Part shown: piece after piece, positions 43,196 through 52,019 of the stretch
Layout: each line of letters begins with the position of its first letter
How positions within the stretch are numbered: position 1 is the first letter of the stretch
Source of the DNA: Candidatus Saccharibacteria bacterium UBA6175
GTDB lineage: Bacteria; Patescibacteriota; Saccharimonadia; Saccharimonadales; Saccharimonadaceae
Reading direction: 5' to 3'
DNA: 64,000 bases
Assembly: GCA_002422915.1 (NCBI GenBank)
Contig: DITV01000001.1
Coordinates: forward strand, 1 to 64,000
The notes under the pieces: generated by a model
What the model was told of the DNA's origin: nothing
What the model saw: only the letters and a program-made list of their open reading frames with translations
The model's database searches: none
Translations under genes and position numbers: made by a program

Positions 43196-44266
43196 ATGGA
43201 ACAATTCTTTTTAGCAATCTTGAGTGTGGCGGTGTTGGGGCTGGCCGTTGCTGTTGTGGTCTTGTTGGTGCGGCAGCGCAGTGCCGGTAACTCGATGGGC
43301 GTCGATATGCTCAAAAGCGACGTGACCGAACTCAACCGCACGATTATGAGCTTGCAAACCAGCCTAGGTGACAAGTTGGAGCGTAATGCTACGACCATGC
43401 AAACCAGCATGCAAAAACAGCTGGCTGAAAGTGCCAAAATTGTGGGCGACGTGACTCAGCGCCTAGCCAAGCTGGATGAAACCAATCGCCGTGTGGTAGA
43501 TGTGGCCGATGAACTCAAAACCCTGCAAAACGTACTGCAGAACCCAAAGCAGCGTGGGGTGTTCGGTGAATACTACCTGGAAAGTGTGCTGGCGAACATT
43601 TTGCCAACCAAGAACTTCCAGATGCAGTACCGCTTTAATGACGGCTTAATTGCCGACGCCGTGGTGTTTTTAGACAAAGGCCAAATGCTGGCGATCGACA
43701 GTAAGTTTAGCCTGGAAAACTACAACCGGATGGTGCAAGCCAAGAGTAAGCCCGAGAGGGAAGAGTGGCTCAAGAAGGTCCGTAACGACCTCAAGGGACG
43801 CATCGACGAGACCGCTAAGTACATTCGGCCGAACGAAAAGACGATGGACTTTGCCTTTATGTTCATCCCTAGCGAATCGCTCTACTACGACCTGCTGATC
43901 GGTGATGTGGGAACCGGCTCGAGTGCCCGCGACCTGATTGAATACGGCTTCCGCGAGAAGAATGTGATTATTGTTAGCCCAACCAGCTTCATGGCCTACC
44001 TCCAGACCGTGTTACAGGGCCTACGTAGCCTTCAAATTGAAGAACAGGCTAAGGACATTCAAATCCAAGTGGGTAAGCTAGGCCGGCATATATCAGCCTT
44101 TGACGCGTTTATGGGTAAACTCGGTAACTCACTTGGCACCACCGTGAACCATTTCAACAATGCCCACAAAGAACTCGGCAAGATTGACACCGATGTGGTG
44201 AAGATTGCTGGGACGAATAAGAGTATTGAACCACTACTGATTGATAAGCCGCAGCAGAACGACTAA
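43196..44266 (+). CDS. rmuC: RmuC-family protein, 356 aa
   Basis: N-terminal membrane helix (about 3-25), a coiled coil (about 35-110), then the RmuC nuclease-like domain: QRGVFGEYYLESVL, MLAIDSKFSLENY, DFAFMFIPSESLYY and VIIVSPTSFMAYLQT. RmuC limits inversion between short repeats; the domain resembles restriction nucleases. Length is typical of short forms. TGC-TATACT at 43181-43189 ends six bases before ATG. Confidence 0.93.
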   Translation: MEQFFLAILSVAVLGLAVAVVVLLVRQRSAGNSMGVDMLKSDVTELNRTIMSLQTSLGDKLERNATTMQTSMQKQLAESAKIVGDVTQRLAKLDETNRRVVDVADELKTLQNVLQNPKQRGVFGEYYLESVLANILPTKNFQMQYRFNDGLIADAVVFLDKGQMLAIDSKFSLENYNRMVQAKSKPEREEWLKKVRNDLKGRIDETAKYIRPNEKTMDFAFMFIPSESLYYDLLIGDVGTGSSARDLIEYGFREKNVIIVSPTSFMAYLQTVLQGLRSLQIEEQAKDIQIQVGKLGRHISAFDAFMGKLGNSLGTTVNHFNNAHKELGKIDTDVVKIAGTNKSIEPLLIDKPQQND

Positions 44267-44286
44267 TTTCTACTTAACAATTTGAA

Positions 44287-44310
44287 GGGGCCGCTCTTTC
44301 GAGCGGCCCC
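44287..44310. terminator. Strong hairpin terminator between convergent genes
   Basis: GGGGCCGCTC/GAGCGGCCCC with a TTTC loop, a perfect 10-bp stem between rmuC and the minus-strand group. T-run poor, so efficiency is uncertain. Confidence 0.6.
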
Positions 44311-44332
44311 AGTCCTGGCGTGTGAGAGGTTG

Positions 44333-44743
44333 TCAGCGCGGCATGTCTGCCATCTCGTCAAGCATGGCGATCAGCCTGTCGAACTCGTCGAGCGTGAGCT
44401 CGGCCAGATCGAACGGAATCGTCCAGCGCTCTTTGAGTATCGGTGACGAGACACCTCGCACCACCGTGTCGTCGTGCCGAAGCAGCAGGTTGAAGCGGGT
44501 GAGGTTCTGTCCGTCGAAGATCATGACCGGCCAGTGCTTCTTGACCGTTCCGGCGCTCGGGTCTTGACCAATCTTGTCGGTCGAGACCATGTCGAAGACC
44601 GGTGTGAACGAGTCGCCCGACAGCGCATGCTTGGCATGGCCAATGGCCTTGCTCAGCTTGGGCAGTCGCGTCAGCCGCTCTCTGAAAGCCTCTTCGGCCG
44701 TCAGAGACTCTGACGGATGTTGCTTGATAGTGAGTACTTGCAT
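44333..44743 (-). CDS. Hypothetical protein, 136 aa (group gene 3)
   Basis: Soluble. ATG 44743 (MQVLTIKQHPSE) follows AGAAAGGTACG; the frame stays open to 44953 but without signals. C-terminal pattern: strand DDTVVRGVSS, then WTIPFDLAELTLDEFDRLIA. The same strand, Trp, Leu-rich helix pattern ends the two upstream genes, suggesting distant paralogues. GC-rich codons and good Shine-Dalgarno sites set the trio apart. Function unknown. Confidence 0.6.
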   Translation of the reverse strand: MQVLTIKQHPSESLTAEEAFRERLTRLPKLSKAIGHAKHALSGDSFTPVFDMVSTDKIGQDPSAGTVKKHWPVMIFDGQNLTRFNLLLRHDDTVVRGVSSPILKERWTIPFDLAELTLDEFDRLIAMLDEMADMPR

Positions 44744-44766
44744 AGCCGTACCTTTCTGTCGTTGTA

Positions 44767-45186
44767 TCAGCGCTTGCCGGCTATTTCCGACAAGTTGTCG
44801 ATCATCACTTGCACTTGGCCGGATGTCAGCGTCAACGGGTCGAGAACGGTGGTCCACGGTCGAACCGACCGAGCGTTCTCGGTGAGTTTGACGAGCAGGC
44901 CATCCGAACGAATGAAGACTTGGGTTGATTGCTCGATCATGAGATCGAACCACCCAAGCCCCCAGTGGTACCAGCCAACTGAGTGGTCGACTTTTCCGTC
45001 GACCTTCACTGCGTAGAGCTCGGCCGGATGGGTGACGACGTGATTGACCAGATCGGGGAGCACCTCGTCAATCAGCCGGTAGAGCTCAGAGAGCTTCTCG
45101 GTCAGCTGAATGAATTCGATGCGTTGTCGTTTCTGGTCGATCGTTTCGCCGACTTCATGAGTCCGCTCAAACTGTTCTTTTCGCAT
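44767..45186 (-). CDS. Hypothetical protein, 139 aa (group gene 2)
   Basis: Soluble: charged N-terminal helix (about 1-45), an aromatic middle (GWYHWGLGWFDLMIEQ), then strand DGLLVKLTEN, PWTTVLDPLTLTSGQVQVMI. The ending matches its neighbours in layout. AGAAGGAACG before ATG is a clear ribosome site. Function unknown. Confidence 0.65.
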   Translation of the reverse strand: MRKEQFERTHEVGETIDQKRQRIEFIQLTEKLSELYRLIDEVLPDLVNHVVTHPAELYAVKVDGKVDHSVGWYHWGLGWFDLMIEQSTQVFIRSDGLLVKLTENARSVRPWTTVLDPLTLTSGQVQVMIDNLSEIAGKR

Positions 45187-45204
45187 GTCGTTCCTTCTTC
45201 TGTC

Positions 45205-45630
45205 TCAGCGGGTGTTGAGGAACGTGTTGACGGCCGACATGATGTGACCGATCTGCGATTCCGTGAGGATATCGAGATCGACCAGATCGGTCCACAGAAA
45301 CTCCGGGTATTCGTCAACGAGAGTGCCGACGACCGCAATGTGGAAGTCGGGGAGTCGGAGCCAGAACACCACACCACCCTCGTTATCGGGAGTGGGCTCG
45401 GTGAGCCTGATGTGAGGCCAGAGCTCGTCGGTGATGACATCGTTCCTGTCGGCACTCGGTCGTGAGTGCATAGGGATGGCGCGCTTGACGGGTTTGTCGT
45501 AATCGAAGGCTGCTTCTGACTGAGCGAGCAGGAGAAGTAGGCGAGCGAGCATAACGCGCTTGCTTGCCTGCATTTGCTGTTCGCTGACTTCACGCGACCT
45601 CGCATTGCTGCGGTTGACGCTGTTCGACAT
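45205..45630 (-). CDS. Hypothetical protein, 141 aa (group gene 1)
   Basis: Soluble: Arg/Ser-rich N-terminus, amphipathic helix, then VVFWLRLPDFHIAVVG, FLWTDLVDLDILTESQIGHI. First gene of the three; AGAGAGGTAC precedes ATG. The set lies between rmuC and the aquaporin gene, all on minus. Function unknown. Confidence 0.65.
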   Translation of the reverse strand: MSNSVNRSNARSREVSEQQMQASKRVMLARLLLLLAQSEAAFDYDKPVKRAIPMHSRPSADRNDVITDELWPHIRLTEPTPDNEGGVVFWLRLPDFHIAVVGTLVDEYPEFLWTDLVDLDILTESQIGHIMSAVNTFLNTR

Positions 45631-45724
45631 TACTGTACCTCTCTATTTGTCCAGGTTCCTTGCGGAACCCGGAAGGGCTCGACACAATTAGAGGTACCAT
45701 ATCATTTTTTAGTAAAAGAGTCAA

Positions 45725-45753
45725 AAATACCCCGCTGGTCGAGCGGGGTATTT
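45725..45753. terminator. Terminator of the aquaporin gene
   Basis: AAATACCCCGCT/AGCGGGGTATTT with a short loop; A/T-rich ends suit both strands. Confidence 0.8.
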
Positions 45754-45771
45754 GAGTGTGTAAAGTACTAC

Positions 45772-46602
45772 TTACGCAGTACGGCCACGGAGTAGGTCGT
45801 GGATGATGAATCCGGCGACACCACCAAGAACTGGGGCGACGGCGTAGACAACAAACGGCCAAATGGTTTCCCAGTTGTAGGCTTGCAGGGCAATCGCTAC
45901 GGCTGGGTTGAGGATAGCGCTTCCACCAACGTAGTTGGCGGCACTGACCGCAACCATCAATGCGATGAAGATACCAAGACCGCCGGTAAAGGCTGAGGTC
46001 AAGACGTCTTTTGCACGAGTTGCGTGAGCAATAGCGAATCCGAGGATTGCGGCACCAAGGACTTCAGCAAAGAAGACATACCATTCTTTACCAACCAGGG
46101 TGGCAACATCAACAGCGCTAAAGAGCACTGGTGCGGTTTGACCAAACAGCTCAGCTTCTTCACTGACGGCAGCACCGGCGATGAATGAAGAAAGCACGAC
46201 GAAGGCAAGGGCGGCACCCAACAGTTGGGCAACAATGTAGCCAACAGCACGGAGCCAGCCAATGCGGCGCGTGACCAACGCACCAATGGTCATAGCAGGG
46301 TTAACATGAGCACCCGAGATTGAGCCAACCAATAGGATGACACCAACAAGGGCGAAGAGTACGAAGATCGGCTGACCTTGTCCGGCAATGATCACGCTGG
46401 CAAGTAGCAACGTTCCCACAAACTCAGCACCGAGTGATCGCCAGAGAGCGACTGATCGAAGTGAGCTTTGAACGTGGCTAGCGAGCGCGCTTGATGAAGC
46501 AGACGCAGGAGCTGACGTTACGGTCTTCTTTTTTGTTGTGGTTTTAGCACTCGCACTTTTTGCGGGAGCTTTTTTGGTAGTAGCAGCGGCTTTAGTAGCC
46601 AT
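45772..46602 (-). CDS. aqpZ: Aquaporin/MIP-family channel, 276 aa
   Basis: Water or small-solute channel of the plasma membrane. Both NPA boxes are visible: GAHVNPAMTIGAL and GGSAILNPAVAIALQA (the Ala/Val form). Six membrane helices. About 50 extra N-terminal residues are Lys/Ala/Thr/Ser-rich (histone-H1-like), outside the normal fold. The Arg of the selectivity filter after the second NPA is not obvious, so water versus glycerol cannot be decided. AAGGAGGGAAACAC before ATG is a strong ribosome site. Confidence 0.9.
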   Translation of the reverse strand: MATKAAATTKKAPAKSASAKTTTKKKTVTSAPASASSSALASHVQSSLRSVALWRSLGAEFVGTLLLASVIIAGQGQPIFVLFALVGVILLVGSISGAHVNPAMTIGALVTRRIGWLRAVGYIVAQLLGAALAFVVLSSFIAGAAVSEEAELFGQTAPVLFSAVDVATLVGKEWYVFFAEVLGAAILGFAIAHATRAKDVLTSAFTGGLGIFIALMVAVSAANYVGGSAILNPAVAIALQAYNWETIWPFVVYAVAPVLGGVAGFIIHDLLRGRTA

Positions 46603-46685
46603 GTGTTTCCCTCCTTACAGTAAACATAGGTACATTGTAGCATAAGTGGAACTTTCGCTGCACGGATGGATGGTACAATAGGCCT

Positions 46686-46922
46686 ATGGCCCTATATCTT
46701 AAACAAAATGACACTCGCAGTGAGCTTCAAAAGCGCGTTGCATCAGAACTGCAAGAAAAAGCCCGCAAAGCAGCTGAACCAGCCGATCTGCCTGATGGCG
46801 TGACCGATTCGCAGTACATCAAAGGTACAACTGGTACCAGCCGCTTCGCGTGGGTTTGGATTCTTGCCATCCTATTATTTGTGGCTGGATTGATTGCTCT
46901 TATCGTGGCAACCGCTCGCTAA
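46686..46922 (+). CDS. Small single-helix membrane protein, 78 aa
   Basis: A charged cytoplasmic part (about 1-50) and one C-terminal membrane helix (about 54-76): tail-anchored layout. TGG-TACAAT at 46671-46679 ends six bases before ATG. Unknown family. Directly upstream of pheS, which has its own -10 box. Confidence 0.65.
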   Translation: MALYLKQNDTRSELQKRVASELQEKARKAAEPADLPDGVTDSQYIKGTTGTSRFAWVWILAILLFVAGLIALIVATAR

Positions 46923-46945
46923 GTAAGGTATACTATTCTCTAGTT

Positions 46946-47956
46946 ATGACACATGATATCGAGGCGATTCGCCGGGAACTATTGGGGCGTATTGAAGTAA
47001 GCGACACACCGCGTGACGTCTTGCGTGCCGCTGAACTACGTGATGCCTATTCATCACTCGGGTCACTTGCCGCGGAGGAGCGCGGCGCGTTCGGGAAATC
47101 GTTAAATGAACTCAAGAACGCGCTAGAAGCAGCGATCGAGGCGCGTGAAGCCAGCCTTGAAGACGCTGATGTTGAAGCGATCGATGTCACCGCCCCCTGG
47201 GACGTAAACAGTACTCGGCCTGCGCTGTTGCCAACCTCTGCCGGTAGCAAGCACCCCCTTACCACTGAGCTTGAAGTGGTTGTCGATATCTTTACTCGCA
47301 TGGGCTTTGAAGCGATTGAATCACGCCAAATTGATGACGACTTTCATATGTTTGGTGCCCTCAACTTCCCCGAGAATCACCCGGCTCGTGATGGCTACGA
47401 TACCTTCCGTACCGAAGAGGGCTTTATTCCTCCGGCGCACACCAGCACCATGCAGCACCGGATTCTCAAAGATGGCAAAGCGGCCTTAGAAGCCGGTGGT
47501 CACATTGCTGCCATTAGCTATGGCCGTGTGTTCCGTAATGAAGACGTCGACGCGACGCATGAACACACTTTCTACCAGGTAGAGGGTGTCTATGTCAGCA
47601 AGACGGCTAGTTTAGCTGAAATGCTGGGCACACTTCGGAGCTTCTTCGAGGCTTACTATGGGCAAGCGCTGAAAATTAAAACCCAGCCAGCCTACTTCCC
47701 GTTTGTCGAACCAGGTTTGGAGTTCGCCATTGAAAAACCAGCTTCAATTGGCGGTAAGCCAGGCGAATGGCTTGAAATGCTCGGTTGCGGCATGATTCAC
47801 CCTAATGTACTAAAAGAAGCGGGGATTGACCCGACGCAGTACAGTGGCTTTGCCTGGGGCGGTGGAGTTGAGCGATTGGTGATGTTGAAATACGCCATCG
47901 AAGACCTGCGCTACTTTGAATCAGGTAATTTGAAATTTTTGAGGAAATTCGCATGA
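46946..47956 (+). CDS. pheS: Phenylalanyl-tRNA synthetase alpha subunit, 336 aa
   Basis: Class II synthetase subunit carrying the active site. N-terminal coiled coil (about 1-80), then motif 1 region HPLTTELEVVVDIFTRMGF, motif 2 (FRNEDVDATHEHTFYQVEG) and motif 3 WGGGVERLVMLKY. ATG 46946 is set by TATACT (46929-46934); the longer frame from 46850 overlaps the previous gene. Overlaps pheT by four bases. Confidence 0.96.
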   Translation: MTHDIEAIRRELLGRIEVSDTPRDVLRAAELRDAYSSLGSLAAEERGAFGKSLNELKNALEAAIEAREASLEDADVEAIDVTAPWDVNSTRPALLPTSAGSKHPLTTELEVVVDIFTRMGFEAIESRQIDDDFHMFGALNFPENHPARDGYDTFRTEEGFIPPAHTSTMQHRILKDGKAALEAGGHIAAISYGRVFRNEDVDATHEHTFYQVEGVYVSKTASLAEMLGTLRSFFEAYYGQALKIKTQPAYFPFVEPGLEFAIEKPASIGGKPGEWLEMLGCGMIHPNVLKEAGIDPTQYSGFAWGGGVERLVMLKYAIEDLRYFESGNLKFLRKFA

Positions 47957-50433
47957 TTATTTCATTAAACTGGTTGAAAAAATATACCGACATCGTGTTG
48001 CCGGTGGAAGAACTCGCCGAGCGAATCGGCGCCCGTTTGGTTGAAATTGAATCGGTGACCTCACTTGCCGAGAAATACCAAGGTGTGGTCGTGGTGAAAG
48101 TGGTTGAATGTAGTGACGTGCCCGATTCAGATCACTTATCGTTGACGAAGATTGATGACGGTGGACTCGTGAAGGATGTGGAGCGCGATGCTGCCGGCTT
48201 AGTTCAGGTGGTCTGCGGCGCCCCAAATGTGCGCGCCGGTATGATGGCTGCCTGGCTGCCGCCCACTTCAACGGTGCCCGAAACGTTCGGGAGCGCAGAA
48301 CCATTTGTGCTCGGTGCCCGTGAACTTCGGGGCCATATGAGCAACGGCATGCTTGCGAGCGCCAAGGAACTCGATTTATTCGATGACCACAGTGGTATTG
48401 TTGAAATTGATAAAGAAGCCACACCGGGTACCTCATTTGCGCGACTCTATGAACTCGATGACTATTTGTTCGATATCGAAAATAAATCACTGACCCACCG
48501 CCCAGATGCCTTTGGCGTAATTGGCTTTGCCCGAGAAGTTGCTGCTATTCAAGGACTCGACTTCAAAACGCCAGATTGGCTGCAGCAGGTGGCGCATGCT
48601 GACCTCGCTGAAGGATCGGTTGAAGCGCCAAAGGTGCTGATTGATGACCCAACGTTGTCTGACCGTTTTGCGGTTGTGGTGCTTACCGGCGCCAATGAAG
48701 CGGCTCTTTCACCACTTGAAATGCAAACCTACCTCTCGCGCAGTGGCATTCGCCCAATTAGTGCCGTTGTCGACGTCACGAACTACTTGATGCTTCTGAC
48801 CGGCCAGCCGTTGCACGCCTATGACTACGATGCGTTCTTAAAGGTGTCGGGTGGAGTGAATGAGATTCATGTTCGCAGTGCTCGTGACGGCGAAACATTG
48901 ACTCTACTTGATGGTCGCGTATTAACACTCGACGGGTCCGACATGGTGATTGCTGCAGGTGATGTTCCCGTGGGACTGGCTGGTGCGATGGGTGGCGCCG
49001 AGACGGAAGTAACTGCTGCGACAACGCGCATTCTTCTGGAATGCGGTACTTTTGATCTGTTTACGCTCCGCGCGATTCAGATGAAACACGGAGTCTTTAC
49101 GGAAGCAATTACCCGACTGACAAAGGGCGTTCCTGCTCAGGTTGGTATTCCGACGCTTGCCGAAGCGATTCGTCTGATGGGCGACTATGCCGGAGCAACT
49201 CAAGCCAGCGCTGTCAGTGAGGCGTACCCAGGCCAGCATGATAACGTGACGGTATCCGTTTCAGTTGCCCAGGCTAATGCGATCCTTGGAACCAACCATA
49301 GTGAAACCGACATGATTACGACGCTGAGCCGTGTAGAACTGAGTGCGGTCGCCGAAGCGGGTACGATCACCGTCACGGCCCCGTATTGGCGCCACGACCT
49401 TGCTATTTCCGAAGATATTATTGAAGAAATTGGTCGTTTGAACGGCTTCGACGAGATTACCCCAACGTTGCCACTTCGCGACTTTACGGCTGTTCGGCCA
49501 AGCCGCTTTGACGATGTGCGTCGCATCCTGCGCGATGGGTTAGTTCGAGCTGGGGCCAATGAAGTGCTGACCTATAGCTTTGTGCACGGTGACCTGATGA
49601 AGAAGGCCGGCCAAGATCCGGTTGATGCCTACCGTATCGTCAACAGCATTAGCCCAGAGCTGCAATATTACCGCCAAAGTCTTACCCCAAGCTTGTTGAA
49701 TATCATCCATGCCAACGCCAAGGCAGGGAGCGAACACTTTGCCGTATTTGAATTGAATAAGTTCCATAACAAGCGACACGAGCTAACCGAAGAAGGGGTA
49801 CCACGCGAGTTTGATAGCCTCGCTTTCGTCGTGGCACGACGCAAAAAGGTGCAAGGGGCTGCCTTTTATGAAGCCAAGCAATACCTCGAATATCTTGCAG
49901 GTCGCCTAGGGATTCAGCTTGACTACGCACCGCTCGAAGGCGACAGCACCTACCCGGTGACGCAACCATTCGAACCGCTGCGAAGCGCGCGCGTAAGTAG
50001 CAACGGGCAGCAACTTGGCGTCATTGGTGAATATCGCCGCAGTGTCGCTAAGGGATTCAAGCTCCCAGAATACGTTGCTGGATTTGAAATTGCCCCTAGG
50101 GTACTTCAAGCCTTAGCCGACGCTCAGCCAGCTGGCTATGTGCCACTGAGCCGTTACCCAGGAGTAGAGCGAGACATTTGCTTTAAGGCGGACGACGCCG
50201 TTAGCTATCAATCACTCTACGACGCAACAGCGGCCGCAGCTGCTCAATCTGGCGTTGACGTTCGTGTTGCACCACTTGATTTCTATCAGCCAGAAGACAA
50301 GTTAACCAAGAACATTACGCTGCGTATTTCCTTTGTGGCCCAAGACCGCACGCTGCGTGGTGATGAGGTGAATGAGTTTATGAACAGTATCAGTAAGGCC
50401 GTGACGGCAGAAACAAAGGGGACAGTAGTGTAA
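47953..50433 (+). CDS. pheT: Phenylalanyl-tRNA synthetase beta subunit, 826 aa
   Basis: Second subunit of the alpha2-beta2 enzyme. Order: B1 start ISLNWLKKYTDI, an OB-fold tRNA-binding domain (about 40-155), the B3/B4 editing domain (LTHRPDAFGVIGFAREVAAI, PISAVVDVTNYLMLLTGQPL), B5, the B6-B7 synthetase-like core and the C-terminal anticodon-binding fold (YPGVERDICF onward). Full length. Starts with ATGA overlap on pheS. Confidence 0.96.
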   Translation: MIISLNWLKKYTDIVLPVEELAERIGARLVEIESVTSLAEKYQGVVVVKVVECSDVPDSDHLSLTKIDDGGLVKDVERDAAGLVQVVCGAPNVRAGMMAAWLPPTSTVPETFGSAEPFVLGARELRGHMSNGMLASAKELDLFDDHSGIVEIDKEATPGTSFARLYELDDYLFDIENKSLTHRPDAFGVIGFAREVAAIQGLDFKTPDWLQQVAHADLAEGSVEAPKVLIDDPTLSDRFAVVVLTGANEAALSPLEMQTYLSRSGIRPISAVVDVTNYLMLLTGQPLHAYDYDAFLKVSGGVNEIHVRSARDGETLTLLDGRVLTLDGSDMVIAAGDVPVGLAGAMGGAETEVTAATTRILLECGTFDLFTLRAIQMKHGVFTEAITRLTKGVPAQVGIPTLAEAIRLMGDYAGATQASAVSEAYPGQHDNVTVSVSVAQANAILGTNHSETDMITTLSRVELSAVAEAGTITVTAPYWRHDLAISEDIIEEIGRLNGFDEITPTLPLRDFTAVRPSRFDDVRRILRDGLVRAGANEVLTYSFVHGDLMKKAGQDPVDAYRIVNSISPELQYYRQSLTPSLLNIIHANAKAGSEHFAVFELNKFHNKRHELTEEGVPREFDSLAFVVARRKKVQGAAFYEAKQYLEYLAGRLGIQLDYAPLEGDSTYPVTQPFEPLRSARVSSNGQQLGVIGEYRRSVAKGFKLPEYVAGFEIAPRVLQALADAQPAGYVPLSRYPGVERDICFKADDAVSYQSLYDATAAAAAQSGVDVRVAPLDFYQPEDKLTKNITLRISFVAQDRTLRGDEVNEFMNSISKAVTAETKGTVV

Positions 50434-51026
50434 TGGCAGTAAATAAATTTCAACAAATTAGTATTTGGACGATTGCAATCACCTTGACGGTTGGTACGAT
50501 TGGATCGTTTGTGGCGATTGTGCTCGCGAACGAGAATGCACGGATTGATCAAACAACCCAACAAGAAGAATATGCCCAGCAGCTCGCGGAATTTGAACGC
50601 CAACAGGCTGAAGCCGCTAAAGCGAATGCCGCCAGCGCCGAGCCACTCGAAGGTTTTAGTGCCGCAGCCTTTGATGGTGCTGCGGTTACCACGCTCGGTG
50701 TGAACGTACTGGTTGAAGGAACCGGCCCAGAAGTAGGCTCAACCGATTCAATCAGCGCAAGTTACTTTGGCTGGCTGGCTGACGGCACGATTTTTGATAG
50801 TTCGAACAAGAAGGATGCCGATGACACACCCATTACGTTCCCGCTGAGCGGAGTGATCGCCGGTTGGACTGAAGGACTGGCAGGACAGAAAGTGGGCAGT
50901 GTGGTTGAATTGACAATTCCTGCCGATAAAGCATACGGGGCAAATGGATCAGGGATTATTCCGGCCAATGCACCACTGAAGTTTATTGTGAAAATACAAG
51001 CGTTGAACCCAGAAGAGGGTGCATAG
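50433..51026 (+). CDS. Membrane-anchored FKBP-type peptidyl-prolyl isomerase, 197 aa
   Basis: N-terminal membrane helix (about 10-32), a Gln/Glu/Ala-rich stalk (about 38-70), then an FKBP domain with DGTIFDSS, FPLSGVIAGWTEGLAGQKVGS and YGANGSGIIPANAPLKF. Assists folding of exported proteins. ATG overlaps the pheT stop by one base, so it is translated with pheST. Confidence 0.93.
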   Translation: MAVNKFQQISIWTIAITLTVGTIGSFVAIVLANENARIDQTTQQEEYAQQLAEFERQQAEAAKANAASAEPLEGFSAAAFDGAAVTTLGVNVLVEGTGPEVGSTDSISASYFGWLADGTIFDSSNKKDADDTPITFPLSGVIAGWTEGLAGQKVGSVVELTIPADKAYGANGSGIIPANAPLKFIVKIQALNPEEGA

Positions 51027-51071
51027 ACAAAGCGTCTATGCTATACTAAGTATAGTAATTAAGGAATCTCT

Positions 51072-52019
51072 ATGACTGAAAAAATACGTGATGTAGTGAT
51101 GATTGGTGCAGGCCCCAGCGCATTGACCGCTGCCATTTATACCACTCGTGAAGACATCGACACCGTTCTGTATGAAAAAGCCGTTATCGGTGGCCTTGCG
51201 GCGGTGACCGACATGATTGATAACTACCCCGGCTTCCCAGAAGGGGTTGAAGGAATGAAACTAGCCAGTGAGCTTGAAAAGCAGGCGCTGCGGTTTGGTG
51301 CTCAAATGGAATTTGGCGAAGTGAGTGAAATTCGCGATGAAGGCGACCACAAAGTCGTCACTGTCGATGGTGAGCCAGTTCTGGCAAAGACCGTCTTGAT
51401 TGCAACCGGAAGCGACTGGAAGAAGATTGGTGTTCCCGGCGAGAAAGAGTTCTTTGGACGCGGTGTTCACTATTGTGCTACCTGCGACGGCGCATTTTAT
51501 CGTGATAAAAAATTGGTGGTGATTGGTGGCGGTAACTCAGCCTACCAGGAGGCGATTTTCCTAACGCGCTACGCCAGCCATATTGACGTACTCGTACGAA
51601 GTACGGTCAAGGCCAGTGATATCCTCCAGCACGACATGCAAAAGCACATTGATAGCGGCAAGGTGACCGTTCACATTGGTGCGGTCACTGAAGAAATTGT
51701 TGCGACCGAAGGCAAAGTGACCGGCGTTCGCGCGACAATTAACGGCAGCGAGCAGACAATAGAAACCGATGGGGTGTTTGTGTTTGTTGGCCTGAAGCCG
51801 AATACGGAATTCTTACAGGGCAGTGCGATTCAACTTGATGAGCGGGGCTTAATTACCACAAACGACCGCCTTGAGACGTCAATGCCAGGCGTCTTTGCGA
51901 GTGGTGATGTTCGCAGCGGCGCGACGATGCAAATTGCGAGTGCCGTTGGCGAAGGAGCTGCTGCCGCATTGGCAATTCGCGAGTATCTTGAAGAACACGA
52001 ACGCGCGCACGTAGCCTAA
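51072..52019 (+). CDS. trxB: Thioredoxin reductase, 315 aa
   Basis: Flavoenzyme reducing thioredoxin with NADPH. FAD site MIGAGPSALTAAIYT, redox pair CATC in HYCATCDGAF (about residue 136), NADPH site VVIGGGNSAYQEA and C-terminal GVFASGDVR. Promoter TGC-TATACT (51040-51048) with a short leader containing AAGGAA. Its end overlaps the convergent PLD gene by four bases. Confidence 0.96.
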   Translation: MTEKIRDVVMIGAGPSALTAAIYTTREDIDTVLYEKAVIGGLAAVTDMIDNYPGFPEGVEGMKLASELEKQALRFGAQMEFGEVSEIRDEGDHKVVTVDGEPVLAKTVLIATGSDWKKIGVPGEKEFFGRGVHYCATCDGAFYRDKKLVVIGGGNSAYQEAIFLTRYASHIDVLVRSTVKASDILQHDMQKHIDSGKVTVHIGAVTEEIVATEGKVTGVRATINGSEQTIETDGVFVFVGLKPNTEFLQGSAIQLDERGLITTNDRLETSMPGVFASGDVRSGATMQIASAVGEGAAAALAIREYLEEHERAHVA

